The position numbers and the translations under genes were made by a program. From Telopea speciosissima (Eukaryota; Streptophyta; Magnoliopsida; Proteales; Proteaceae), in NCBI RefSeq assembly GCF_018873765.1, contig NC_057918.1, forward strand, positions 61,382,871-61,446,870: a stretch of 64,000 nt of DNA, given 5' to 3'. Shown here in pieces: positions 24,208 to 36,475 of this stretch (positions within the stretch are counted from its first letter, which is position 1; every line of letters starts with the position of its first letter). A model generated the notes under the pieces. The model did no database searches and had not been told where the DNA came from. It saw nothing but the letters and a program-made list of their open reading frames with translations.

Positions 24208-24483
24208 TAGGGGTGTAAATGAATAGCCGAAATCCATTTCCGTATCCGTATCCGTATCCATTTAGCGCGATCCAAATCCGTCTAAAAGCTAAACGGATGC
24301 AGATACGGATAGGCTATATGTATCCGAAAAGTTATATTTACATGTAAACGGATAAAATATCCGATCCGTATTCGTGTCCGTATCCATTTAGCACTATCCA
24401 AATCCGTCCGAAAGCTAATCGGATGCGGATGCGGATGCGGATATAGCACTATCCGAACCGAATCCAATCCGTTTACATCCGTA
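24208..24483. mobile_element. hAT-like MITE, 276 bp
   Basis: A perfect 8-bp duplication catatcag flanks it (24200-24207 and 24484-24491). Ends are taggggtgtaaatg and, inverted, tacggatgtaaacg. The interior is repeated tccgtatccg/atccgatccg words. Non-coding. Relatives lie at 42172 and, more decayed, at 20929. Confidence 0.8.
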
Positions 24484-24491
24484 CATATCAG

Positions 24492-25368
24492 TTTTATTCT
24501 TTTGGATATTCTGGAGCAAAGCAATTCCTTCTAACAGATAAGTTTCACCTCCCACCAGTTTTCATTATTGTCTTTTTACAATAGTATACCCTCTCACTAC
24601 AACCACCCCCCCCCCCCCCCACCAGCATCTGAACCCCCCACGGTGAATAGATTCCCATTCACCATGGGTGAAGGGAAACTCTTATCATTTAAAAAAAGGC
24701 ATAATTAGTACCACCATACCTCTAATGTAATAACAAAACTACAAACTTTCACAAACGTAAAGGGCGTAAGTGAGTGTAAACAAATCCCGATTGGATCACA
24801 TCAAAAACACCTAAAGTTGTCACCTTGTGTATGCTTTCTTAGCATGAACAATAGTGTTGAAGCTTTGAGCAGTGACAAATTAACTGGCACTCACTCCCTT
24901 CACCTGAATCCTTTTTTGTTAATAGCCCAGTGGACAGGCCTGCAAATACATGTGAAAGACGGCTCGGTTTTGAACTTCCATATAGAATATCTTCAGTCTA
25001 TTTCAGGAAAAAAAAATTAAATGAAAAATGGATTACCTTGACATATCAATCTTTTCCTTATTGTAGTCTTTCTGTGATTTTTGGATTGTCAATTTTATGT
25101 GAGCCCTTAATCATCCAATGCAATTGATAGAAGAGAAGGTGAGAGTCATTAGTTGGAAATCCGAATCTGACAACATTGATTGAATCCATTCGAAAAACCC
25201 ATTCTTAAAATATTTCTTTATCTACAAAGGCCCATCACTCACATTTTCATCTTCTGGGGATGGAAGGTAAAAAAAGAACTATATCGTTATCTTTCTATAT
25301 ACAGTATAGAATCCCAAGACAAAGGGCAAAAAAAATGAAGGAAAAAACTATATATGCATTATTGACAA
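24492..25368. other. 3' flank of the kinase gene
   Basis: Includes the 3' UTR of the minus-strand kinase gene immediately below 25369. No canonical aataaa is obvious on that strand. A C run at about 24606-24620 and the palindrome cattcaccatgggtga at about 24657 are the only other landmarks. Confidence 0.4.
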
Positions 25369-28300
25369 TCAAAAACCTTCAACTCCAGCTCTTCGAACCA
25401 CTGATGATGCCGATTTCCGACCTTCCTGGGCAACAATATCTTCCATAGAGATTATGGGTGAACAAGTTTGAGGACGGGAAAGGGGCATCGAATGATGTAC
25501 TGAAGGAGAAAAAGATGGTTGAGATCTTGAGGGAGGAGAAGGCAAGAAACTTAATTTGGGAGGCGGGGTAACAATGCGATCGAGACTCGGAGACCTTGAC
25601 ATCAACTTTTTGTGTATCACCTTAGGTTCTTGAAGAGGAAACAAACAGGGATACTTCATGTCTTGGATGTCTTTAAGAGTTTCGACAATGGCTCTCATGG
25701 TGGGTCTTTCTGATGGGTCCGTCTGGAGGCATCTAAGAGCAATGTCAGCCACAGTTCGGGCTGCTCGAGGTGGGAAACGCCCTTTCAACTGTGGATCCAT
25801 GATCAGGGATAATCGGCTATCATCAGCTAGGTAAGGTCGACTCCACTTAACTATGTTCTTTTCTCCTTTGGGGTGGCGGCTATCAAGATTCTTTCGACCA
25901 GTTAGTAATTCAAGAAGCACGATCCCAAAACTCCACACATTGCTCTTTGGAGTGAGAAGTCGTCCCTCCAATATCTCCACTGAAACACTAGCCAATGCCT
26001 ATAGAATAGAAGACAAGAAATCAACAAACTGGCATTCCCATTTTTTAAGAGAAAACACTCTCATGGAAGCAGAACCCTCATATTGTAGTAAACAACCAAG
26101 AGATATCACAGGTCAAAACAACTTATCAATTAACCATATAATGTTCCACCTATTACATGATTGCGACAAAATTCCAATCTCTTTCGATATTTGTTACCTT
26201 TGATGACAAGAGAAGGAATATTTGATAAACTCTTGTTATTAGAATAATTCCTGAATTCGTTATCGTATAAGAATGGCATCATTGTCAACATCTTCATATA
26301 GAGAGCACTTACTGGTGAAGTATCCGATATTTCCACCCCTGGATTATGGCTAACACAACCATAGCCTGAAAGCTTTGAACTAAAATCTTTGTCAACCTGT
26401 ATATTGGCAGTCGAGAACTCATTGTACATTGCCTGCGAGTTATAACAGCACATATAAGTGAAAATGAAGTGATAGAAGAAAATGGTTTCTATAAACAGAA
26501 AACAGGAAAGATGAGGCAGTAGATGTCCAATGTCTTTCTTTCTTCCTAGTCAACCTATCAACACACTGCAGAGGCATGCAAAGGGTTGAAAACTTGCCAA
26601 AGCATATGGCCATGCTTGCCCTATGCTTTTTCTCTCCTGCTCTAGGGAAGCAACCAGATTCCCCCAATTTAAAAGCATTATTCAAGAACAGCAAAAGGGG
26701 ATATGCAGTCATGGGTGAGGATAACAAATCAATCAAAATCATTCAGAAGCCCAGGGCTTCTGCTCTGTTAATTGTATCGAGATTTCTCACAAAAGTTTCG
26801 CATTCAAATGCTTTGAAACTTAGCAGTAGCTCATTCATCCAAAAGAACAACTTTATCAGTTGCTCTATGTTGATTATTAAGTAAAACTTGAAGAGAGGAT
26901 GGATAATGACTGTAATTTAAAGAAGATTTGAAGACATGGTAACCACTGAAGAAGATTAACAACCAATGACCAAATGCAACAGAAAAATAAATCTTACAAA
27001 AAAAATTTGAAGGGGAAGGGATGTTGAAGACAAGAGAGATATGGCAGGACATTAGGGGAGCTTTTTCCTTCAACTCGAACTTAATTCAAAGTACCCGAGT
27101 GGTTTTACCTCTCCATCTGAGAGAAAAAATCCAACAAAACCTAAAACTAGTTCAGACATTGTATCACCCGGTAAGGGTAAGAGGAATAAATACTACTCGC
27201 AGTTCTATGTAACCCAAATACTTCAAATCATGGTTTTAAAGATCATATCGGATTAGTTGGATCATGTGATCTGTATTGGCATTTAACAAGACAGATACGG
27301 TCTATTCTATATTAGCATGCTTTTGCTCAGGATAGGCTGATATTTTTGTTTGGATCATCCCAGAGAGAATGATCCACCAGATTGGTATCAGAAGGAAAAG
27401 TTCTGACCTCCAATGTGCGATAGGAATCTTTAAATCCTGACTTCAAATGTATGTCATATCGTGACCAGTACTTCCATTTTAATAGTAAATCCATATCTAA
27501 TACTTCAAATTGTGTTGTCCTTGCCATATTTAGGCAAGGACAGTTCTGCCCAAGGAGATCTTCAAGGGCAAAATTGAGCGAGTCATTAAATGTAAGGAAC
27601 TTCGGTTTTCGGTTTAGGAATGAGTGAGACAAAAACCAAACTGTTAAGGAACTTCAGTTTTCGGAGTCGCTTTCGGTACGGCACGGTTTCGATTTATTAC
27701 AGATTTTCATTATCAGGTTAATACCGGCTTTAGATCGAGTTGTGTTTCGACTTGAACCACAATGAAATCTTACATTAGAAACTTCTAGTGATAAAAGATT
27801 CAATAAAAACACTGGAAGCATTGTTAGAAATCATTTTTCCTATTCATAACCTCATACTCATTGATAATAATTCCCCTTCCAACAAGAAATCTTCTCACTA
27901 ATATTGAAATCAATGGATAATCAATTCACCATTCATAACCTCGTACTCAACGATTTTTTATCAGTTTCATCCGATTCGGTCTTCGGTCTAGATATCGGTC
28001 GGTTCAGTGCGGTCCGGTTTTCAACTGGTCCCGTCATTCCCCAGCCCAAAACCAGTCCAATAATGTTCGGTTCGGTCCGATCTTAAATACTTTTGTCGGT
28101 TTTATTGGTTTGGACTAGGTTTTGACACCCTACCCCCATCCCTTCCATTCCTACTGCCAAACCCAACTATCCCTTCTATCTCCAGCAATAACTCTTCCCC
28201 ATTCCCCTTCATCACCCTTCAAGGGTTCCAGCATGCGCATGCGCGTGAGAAAGAGAGAGAGAGAAACAAAAAAAAAAAGAAGAATTCCACAGGTCATCGA

Positions 28301-31300
28301 TCGGCATACCTAGTCAATCCTCGTATCGCATCTTAGTTCCTTGCAGTTCTCCTTGTCGAACTCTGAAGTCCAAAGCCCAAGTCCCAGTCGAACTCTTACA
28401 ACACCATTCTCGAAGTCGAACTCTTCTAGCGTCGTTCTCGCTCTCCTAAGGTCGAATACGACCCAGGCTCCACCAACGAGAGATAAGTTCCCATTTTATA
28501 ACCAATTATTCCAATATTACCCCCATCATTATGTCCCAATTTTCTTTTCAGTATTACATTTTTTATTTTCCATAATTCCCCCCCCCCCTTTCTATTCTTA
28601 TTCTACTTAGTCTTTTCTTTTATTTAGCTTCCAAGTTTATCCCTCCCCCACAAATACGTTACGCCACACTTCTTTTTCTTCTCTTTATTTTGCAGTCCAA
28701 AAAATTAAAGTCCTGCCATTCTAGTAGGAAGTTCAATTTATTTACTGTTTTGCCATTCAACCTTTGTCTTCGAGTATTATCTTGTCCATCTTAACCATGG
28801 TAGCCAACAGTGAAATTCTCCAACAGCTCAACTCCTATAAGGATGAAACTGATGCAAAAATTGATACTCTCACTGCCACTGTCAGCTCCATTCAAACAAT
28901 GATGGAATCTATGCAAGCTTCTATTGACCGACTGGTGGCTTCTGATAAAGGCAAGAGTCACATGCAATATGGAGATTCTTCCAACTCCGTCCCACAGGAC
29001 CCGTGTCATGATATGCCACCACCCCCACCTTATGGAGTTGGTCGATATGATGATTATGGAGCTGAAAGAACAACAAAGCTGGATGTCCTCAATTTTTATG
29101 GGGATAACAATCCAAAACAATACCTTGACTGGGTAGACAGTTTTGAGACATTTTTCAGATGGTACAGTTTGACTGAGACTAGGAAAATCGTATTTACAAA
29201 GGCTAAACTGAAAGGCACAGCTCGAGTCTGGTGGATCAAGCAACAGCAATAGAATCAGACCCGCGGTATTGGGTTAGTCACTACTTGGGCTGAGATGAGT
29301 GAAGCAATGAACCGAAGATTCTTGCCTACTGATGTAGTTAGACACATAGACACAGGTTTAATTAGGGATGATAATGTAATTTTCCTTTCTTTACTCTCAT
29401 CTTGTAGAGTCGTTAGTAGGAATGTAAGAGTCCAATTTATTTAAGTTTGTCTTATGTTTTAAATTAAATAGAGTTAAGAGTCTAGGTTATTTCAGTTTCA
29501 AAGTAAGAATAGAATTTCTTTTCTTTAATTCTATAAAAGAGCTTGTACTCCCACGATGGAGAAGATGGTTTTGAATGAATGAAAATCCAATTAGTTGGAG
29601 TTGCTTACCATAGCGTGGCTACTTGGCTTTCCTCTATTCCCCTCTTCGAATTCTTCCTCCCTAAATTTCTCTCTCTTTCCCAATCTCAGACCCATTCCTG
29701 GGTTTCGTGTTTCCCCATTATAATATAGGTTTCTGAGTTCTTCTTTCTGGGCAGTACTTCAGATTCAGTGAGAGCCTCATCAGATCATTAACACAGGTTG
29801 ATTGGTCCTAAGATTCAAGTTACAGGTTCCTTTCCCTAGGGCGATTCATACCCTGTATCTCTGCTCCCAATCGGTTTATCTGTTGTGAGTTACAACTCAG
29901 TTTCAGATCTGGCTTTCCTTCCATCGTCAAGTTCAGGTTGCAGAAATCTTCCAGCTTGCTGGTTGTCAAAGTAAATTGCTTATGATGGTCGATCTTCAGA
30001 GGCTTGTGGGATAGCTACCTCCTGAAATTTCAGGCCAAAGGGAGGCCTATTGGTCTATTGAGGGAGTTTGTCCAGCTGAAAGCAAACCTGCTTCCATATT
30101 ATTTGCTCCAAATCGAGAAGGAGAAGAAGGCAAGTTTTTCAATTTGCAAGTAAGGTCCTAATATTTTTATTCCCAAAAAACCCCTTATTTCTGATGTTAT
30201 TTTGTTTAACCCCATTTAAGTGTTCAATTCCAAGAATACCCCTCCCATTAACACATTATACCCAATCACTTGTTTCTCTTTTTACAGTTGATTCCATTAA
30301 ATTACAGTTCTGCCACTCAACCATTAAAACCTTCCATTAATTACCATTCTGCCATTGCTCTTGTGAGACTTCAAATATTTACAATTTTGCCATCTACTTT
30401 GAATTTTAGTGCCCCTTTGCTAGGGTGGGTCCACAAGCAACCCAATAAGAGTTATTTCAACCTGGGTTTGCATCACCTACCGACTACAAGCAACGCATAC
30501 ATCTCAAGTTTGCACAGATGAAACAGGAAAACTTAACAATTGAGGAGTTTGCTGTCAAATTCTATTTTTACGCCACTCGATCTGATTTTGAGTGGGATGA
30601 AGAGGTAATGGTAGCACAATTCCAGATTCCACAATGGTTTGCAGCCTCAGATCAGTGCTGCACTCGCATTCAGTCAACTGCCTACAATGGAGGATGTTGT
30701 ACATGTGGCATATCAGGTAGAAGAATGTCTGGGATGACCTCACACTCGAACGAATTTTCCAGATACTTTTCCTAAGGGTAATATTTACAATCAGGAGCAG
30801 TCATCCTCCCAAGAAAAGTCATTCAGCAAACCACAAGCTGCTGGTTCATGTGGCATCTTCACGGCCTAACCAGTCATATTCTCCACCTCGGCGTGATTCT
30901 AACATTGTATCTTCATGCCTTAGCCAACCATATTCTCCGCCTCGGCATGGTTCTGACAGACCTCGCATGATGCCAAAGGCTGCCCATCAGTGTTTCACAT
31001 GCAATGGATACGGATATTTCAGTGCTTAGTGTCCCAACCGCTTGGTAGCTTATACTAATAAGGACTCTTTTATTCCTTATGTTCCAGAAGCGCACCTTGA
31101 TTTTGAGACAGTTAATTAAGAGGCAGCGCGTGAATCAGGTGAAATCAACAGTAATGACAGTGATATAGAGCAATACCCTTGTTATGTTCTTCGTCTTGTT
31201 TGGCCACTCACAAAGTCACTAAGGATGAAGATTGGCGCCCTAACAGTATCTTTAAATCTGTGTAAAGTGCAATGGCCAAATATGTAGCCTGGTAATCGAT

Positions 31301-34041
31301 GGAGGTTGTTGCACTACTGTTGTCTCTAACAACGCTATTCATAAGCTGGGATTACAGACAGAACCACATCCAACTCCCTACAACGTCGCATGGGTGAACA
31401 ACACTAATCTTAAGGTTACACATAACTGTTTACTCACCTACTCTAGTAGTGGATTCATGGATACAGTACAGTGTGACGTTCTCCCTCTGAAGGTGTCATT
31501 CTTCTTGGTCGATCGTAGTTGTTTGATAAGAAAGCACAATATTGTGGGGTATGCAAATATCTACTCTTTCAAGCACGGCAACAAAACCATGAAGTTTCTT
31601 CCCGCTAAGGATCTCCCTGACATAAAACTCAAGAAAGTAGCGGGATCGTTCCTCCTCTAGCATATTGCCTCAGACAGCCACCTTGGTCCTCTTCCAAATT
31701 CGACAGAGAATTCTTTCCAGAGGAGGAGAATTGACGTAGTATAACTCGACTGGTTAGACCAGCATGATAGGCTTTGGAGACCCAAAGACGAAACCGGTCC
31801 AACCCAGGTTTTTGGTCCACTAAAGGTTGGAAGTAATTTATTTATTTAGTAGTTTATTTATTTAAATCTTTTATTTGTTTTGGGTTGAATACGTAGGAGT
31901 TAGAGTTTGAATTGCAAGTTGCAAGTCATTTCAATTTTAAAGTATAACTAGGAGTCTTTGGTTTTGTCTATGGTTTTTCTCTTTAAATACTTGCATTGTA
32001 ACCAACATAGAACACAGATTGAATAGTGAATATTGACATTGTTGGTGCTCAACTGTGTGTGAGTTTGTGCGTGAGATCCCTTCCCCTTCCCTTGCAACTA
32101 TTTCTTCCCAGATTTCCCCTTCTCCTTAACCGGCCCTTCACCACAAAAAGATTGAATTAATCTCTAGATCATTATCTGACAGAATGTTGGAAGTACCTGA
32201 AATGGTCCTTCTTCGTGCAAAAATGCAAGACCTTCTGCAGCACATAAAGCCACTTTCATCCTGGCATTCCAGTCAATTGGTGGGCCATCAGATCTCCCAT
32301 AAAGCAGCCTGTCCAAACTTCCATGGAATAGTCTCTCATAAACCAACATTCGTTGTTCTGAACCCTCACGAGAATGAAAACCGATCAATTTACAGAGCTG
32401 GGGATGTTGCAAAGAAGAAAGAGTATTGACCTCATGTACAAATTCTTTGAAACCCTGGAAAATCACAAATAGGACCAGATTACATTAGAATCCTTCAAGA
32501 ATCTCATTATACAGCAGAGACAATGCAAATCTTTCCCTGAAAATGCAATGTTAACATTAGTGATTCACTGATGGAATCCGCACTTTTGGTCTCTCTACCC
32601 AATGTAGTTACAAAAATAATAGATAAGTTTCACTAGCATGCTAAAGAAGTGAGGAAGTTTCAGAGAAGCAAACACTGAATTCAAGGAAACTGCAAGCTGG
32701 TCTAGTAGCTGAGTGTTTGACCTTACAGCCTGACAGTCATTTCCACTATGACCCTAACACCTCATCCACCAAAAAGAAGTTCTAAATTTGTGCCATTTTA
32801 CTTATTAGATTCCGGTTACGAAATTTTCAAGCCTTAAAACAATTTCAGAAAATTTGGCATTGATGGTTGCCTCAAAAAAGAAGGTTTCTGAGGTATATGT
32901 ACAAGCTTCCGAAAAATTAACTTACCAAACTTGTTTTGCTAAGATACAATGAATCACAGGATTCTCATGACTGTTGCCCAAAACAATCAATCAATTCAAT
33001 TCAATCCAATCCTTTGATGAACTCTCAATTATTGACCACAACCTGCGATGAACAGCCTGTCTGCCATTTCTACTATAATAACTATCACAATACAGTTATT
33101 AGACCATCCAGGTCTCCTATTAGCTAATTTTCACACATTAGCTCAATGCCTTAAAGGTCGGCAATGATAATGGTCTCAGAAACAAGGTTTCTGGGAATAT
33201 ACATTGATAGCAACATAAGCAACACAAGCTTCAGAAAAATAAAATTACTAAGCTGCCAGCAATGCAAAATAACTGAATGGAGCACGAAGCACAGGATTAT
33301 CAAAACTATTAACCCAAAAACAATAAATTGATTCATTTCATCCCTTTATCAATTAAAAACCCTTTTCTTTCAGAAAGAGAAAGAATTATAAGATACCTGA
33401 CTGGATGGAAGGAGGAGGACAACAGTGGCTTCAAGCTTCTTGGAACTTGAAGAATCTTCTCCAAAAGAAGCCCTGTAAATTTTGGAAGAAAAGCCTTCTG
33501 ACATGCATCGAACTGGTGAGAAATACTGGCATGCAGATGCAATCTCTTCATATGAGAAGTTGCGGAGTGCCAAAGGAGGTAGAGGTAAAGGACCAGAAGC
33601 AGCGAGAGGTCCACTGATAGCGAGAAGTCCACTGATGTTCCCTGATTTGAAGCTTTCCATAGTCTTCAACAAAGCGGAACTTTGAGGCGACGGAAGAGGC
33701 AGAGGCTGTGGGCTTGGAGCCCTTTGTTCCTTTGGCAACCCAACTCGGCCTTTCAATTCTTCTTCTTCATCATTTTCAATAGATGAGAGTGCATCTCTTT
33801 CTGCCACAATTAAGCTCAAAGGAGCAGAAAATACACGGGTTTTACTATTGGAGACACTGTTTGCAGGTTGGACAGCTGTGGGTCTTGTTTTTAAGCTTGG
33901 AGGAGCAGACTGAAGCATCCGACTTTGCATTTGTGGTTCAGGGAGTGCAGTAGGAATAACCTCCTGAGGGTTCACACGTTTAATGCAAATCGAATTCTTA
34001 GATTTCTTCTTCTTACCCTTTAAGACTGTGAAACACCCCAT
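25369..34041 (-). CDS. RLCK-VII-like receptor-like cytoplasmic kinase, probable pseudokinase (4 exons)
   Basis: Exons on the minus strand: 34041-33397 (215 codons), 32454-32197 (86), 26432-26313 (40) and 25998-25369 (209 plus TGA). All junctions are in phase 0 with GT-AG borders (CAG/GTATC, CAG/GTAC, CCA/GTAAGT), giving 550 residues. The N-terminus MGCF fits N-myristoylation at Gly2 and palmitoylation at Cys3, suggesting membrane attachment. Residues 1-160 are basic and Pro/Ser-rich. The kinase-like domain starts at NFSYEEI (161). LVYERLFHGSLDRLLYG (about 253-269) and NVWSFGIVLLELLTG (361-375) are typical RLCK motifs. The usual VAVK Lys is replaced (EATVVLL, 204-210), HRD/YRD reads YNEF (304-307), and DFG reads GYG (324-326). 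From memory a land-plant RLCK subgroup shares these changes, so loss of catalysis is probably old. It may act as a signalling scaffold; that is inference. Confidence 0.9.
26433..28763. other. Intron 2 of the kinase gene, part without coding remnants
   Basis: Part of the 5,764-bp intron (26433-32196). It holds a Mutator/hAT-type repeat fragment at about 27230-27310 (catggttttaaagatc...). A longer ccggttttcggt-rich repeat at 27595-28133 ends gacaccct like the hAT-like element at 45771. The stretch 28136-28796 looks like retrotransposon leader, with a short (ga)n at 28245. No host exon is missing: exon 2 joins exon 3 in frame. Confidence 0.6.
28797..30780 (+). pseudogene. Gypsy gag, interrupted
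   Basis: 28797-29250 encodes MVANSEILQQLNSYKDETDA, a predicted coiled coil, then KLDVLNFYGDNNPKQYLDWV and the gag core ending VWWIKQQQ with a TAG. Reading through, AEMSEAMNRRFLPTD runs into the nested insert and resumes after it as YKQRIHLKFAQMKQENLTIE (from about 30485). A degenerate zinc knuckle CFTCNGYGYFSA-stop-CPN lies at about 30992-31038, with Tyr in place of the zinc-binding His. Confidence 0.8.
29336..30475 (+). mobile_element. LTR-plus-leader segment nested in gypsy gag
   Basis: Interrupts gag between cctactgat and cctaccgac, which look like a diverged target-site duplication. It has LTR-like character: starts tgtagttagac, has tctataaaagagctt (TATA-like, about 29530), then a pyrimidine-rich leader. 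The tail (30200-30370) resembles the leader before the outer gag (28620-28790), so it may come from a related gypsy element. Confidence 0.5.
31265..31660 (+). pseudogene. Gypsy aspartic protease-like fragment
   Basis: One frame reads CSLVIDGGCCTTVVSNNAIH then KLGLQTEPHPTPYNVAWVNN, ending LPDIKLKKVAGSFLL. The IDGG motif corresponds to the active-site segment of plant gypsy proteases. The frame is open but ends abruptly before any reverse transcriptase, just upstream of the LTR. Confidence 0.6.
32455..33396. other. Intron 1 of the kinase gene
   Basis: 942 bp, A+T-rich, GT-AG. No transposon signature recognised. A ~30-bp phrase (gcctcaaaaaagaaggtttctg / ggtctcagaaacaaggtttctg) recurs at about 32866 and 33172, hinting at an internal ~300-bp duplication. 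Confidence 0.6.
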
Positions 34042-35460
34042 TTTGGGGCCCGAAGCTTCAACAGATTTTTCTGCAAGAAGGAACGAAAAAGTAAAAGTTA
34101 CTCAAAGCACCACTAAATGAGCTTTGAAGAACATCATCAACCTGGCCAAATTTTAGATTTTAGATTCACTGTTCACTGGGGAAAAAAACAAAAGAAAGGA
34201 ACCTCTAATTTTTCGAGTGAAGGAACTAAGTTCGTTGAATAGATAAGAATCCACGTAAAAACTAAACCTTGCAAATAGAAAGCTTATGGGAAACACGCCA
34301 GAGGACAGGGGACCAATCCTTTATGTTTCTTCCAGTTAAGTAATTAAAAAAAATGCTTGAATTGCAATATAATTGGCCCGTAATTACTTATTTTTCCTTG
34401 AGGTTGCAAAACTTGAAATTATGAAGCTCCTTCTCGTTTACATTATCAAAAAAAAAAACATTTCTCAGATTAGCACAATGAGAAACATATATTCCATATT
34501 CGTTTCAAGCAATTTAATATAACAGAAATAGAATCAAATACAACTAGCAATACCTACAATTCCCATTCATTGAGCAATCTCATGGATCATTGAACCCCCT
34601 TGAAAATAGACAAAGAAAACCATGAATCTACAACTACAACGAATGTTTATTTATGAAAAGCTTATATTTACGAAAATAGAAAAAACAAAAACGCCACAGA
34701 ACAGTGAACACATGAAAATACAACAATCGAAACCCAATAAAGTCGCACAAAATACAAGAAAAAAACCGCCCAATTTTATGCCTTCCAGTCCCAATTCCGA
34801 CAAGAAGATACAAATAATACGAAGACTGTCCCCACCCCTTCCTCCAAAATACAAGAAAAAAAAACCGCTAATTAGAAACCAAAAGGTCAAATAACTCATG
34901 CCATCGGTTAAACTTTTTCAGTTCGAAACATTAAATGATTCAAAGAAACCTGCGAATTAATTCAGAGGCAAAACTTACGAATAAAAAGAAAAAAACAAAT
35001 GGAAAAACAATTTGAAGTTCCCGGAATCCATCGAATTGCATTGAAATCAACGGAAAATTCGATTCTGATATTCCACAGCACCTTTTTTCGCCTGAGAAGC
35101 ACATCAATCCAACCTGAAAACAGCTATTGAAACCCCTCAACGTTTGAAGCAAAAGACGATTGATTGCCGCTGCTATGAACCGATCAACCAACCAGAAATC
35201 CAAACACACAATTCTTTGGTATCGTCAAAACAGTCTGTGCTAATGCAGAATTGAATAGAAGCTCTTCCAGAGAAAAGCAAAACCCTAAGCAGTCAAAATG
35301 AAAGTAATTGCGAAAGCGAGAAAGTGCAACAAAAGTACCAGACGGATTTGAGAGAGAGAGAAAGATAGAGAACGCGATTGAGACCGACGAGCCGCAGTCA
35401 AAGCTGATAAAATAAATACAGAAAGTCTATGCGAATAGAGGCTAAAGAAAAGAATATATT
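34042..35460 (-). promoter_or_regulatory. 5' UTR, UTR intron and core promoter of the kinase gene
   Basis: On the minus strand, tcttgcag directly upstream of the start codon looks like a 3' splice site (about 34070), implying a 5'-UTR intron. A candidate leading exon lies between about 35130 and 35390. It starts after a TATA-like tatattc (about 35455) or tatttat (about 35410) and contains a tctctctctctc initiator-type tract (about 35350-35372). Exact ends need transcript data. Confidence 0.45.
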
Positions 35461-35737
35461 TTGTTATTTTTTCTTTTAAAAATAAATTTAAAAAATGGAA
35501 CACCGGAACGCGTGAAAATACCACCCCGTTCCATATGAAATGAAAATATGATTCTTTCTAGGCGTCATTACTATTTAAATATCATCAAATGAATATAAAT
35601 ATAAAATACAAAATGGCATCTTTTATAATTTTGGTTATTTCTTCTATTTATTTTAAGCTGAAATTATACAAATGAGATGCTTTACTAGTCTATCACATGG
35701 AATAACTTATGTATTACCATGTGACAAATAGTAAAGC

Positions 35738-36383
35738 TAGGGCTACAACAGGGTCAGGTTGGATAGGGCTTTTTAAAATCTCAGTCCAACCCTGAGTTCC
35801 TTTAGTTGGTCCCAAGGCCTGGCTTGACTCTAACTCAGGGCTTGAAAAATCCAACTCTAACTCGTCCTCAGGGTTGGGCCAGGATGACTTTGATTGACTC
35901 TGGTCATGGAGTAGGGGAACGGGAGAGATGCATGAACTAGACTGAGTTGGGCTAGGTCGGGGGAGAAAATTATCAATTTTACATAAAATAACACCATAAT
36001 AACTATATTATCACATATTATCTTCATATATAATATATTATATAACAAAATATGTGTGACATTTAAAATTTATGATATATATAATATATCAATATATATT
36101 TTATGGGAAAAAGTTCTCTGTCCGGAAGTGTGGCCTATGCCAGTACTCCCATGAGACTATCTCTCTCCTCCCCATGTGAAAAGACACCTCTGCTCCCTTG
36201 TTTTGAGGAGAGAGATAGACACATGGAAGTGCTGGCGTAGGCCACACTCCCGTACAAAAAACTGCTTCTCATATTTTATAGTATAACTTAAAACAAGGTC
36301 GGGCTGGGCCGAGCGGGCTCAGGCCGAGGCCTCAACCCTAGCCCAACCTGACCCTGACTCAAGGCTAGAAATTTCCAGCTCTT
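35738..36383. mobile_element. TAGGG-ended hAT-like element, copy a (right end lost)
   Basis: Starts tagggctacaacagggtcag. Two G+C-rich flanks full of aaccctgact/cagggc words enclose an A+T-rich centre (tatataatatatt), as in copies b, c and d. The terminal acttacaccccta is missing. A Mutator-like MITE (36105-36270) is nested in the centre. Confidence 0.65.
36105..36270. mobile_element. Mutator-like MITE, 166 bp, with perfect 9-bp duplication
   Basis: Target-site duplication atattttat at 36096-36104 and 36271-36279. Inverted ends about 45 bp long share agtgtggcctatgccagta / tgctggcgtaggccacact on opposite strands. Non-coding, nested in the hAT-like copy a. Confidence 0.8.
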
Positions 36384-36475
36384 ATTGAAATCGAATCTAA
36401 ACCATACTATGCCCTATAATATTCTAGCTTGTTTAGTTATGTGAAATTACCTACTATGGATTTCTTTGTTGAGTT

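Larger units (their letters stand above)
28764..32150 (+). mobile_element. Ty3-gypsy remnant inside kinase intron 2, antisense to the gene
   Basis: In plus-strand order: gag N-part (ATG at 28797), a nested insert (29336-30475), gag C-part, a zinc knuckle, an aspartic-protease-like region, purine tract gaggaggagaa (about 31722) and a 3' LTR-like tail (about 31732-32148). Reverse transcriptase, RNase H and integrase are absent, and no matching 5' LTR was found. The element sits antisense to the host transcript and between exons 2 and 3, which are both intact. Confidence 0.75.

Noticed and set aside
28791..29249. 152-codon minus-strand frame
   Set aside because: Antisense shadow of the gypsy gag on the plus strand, which has clear gag motifs.
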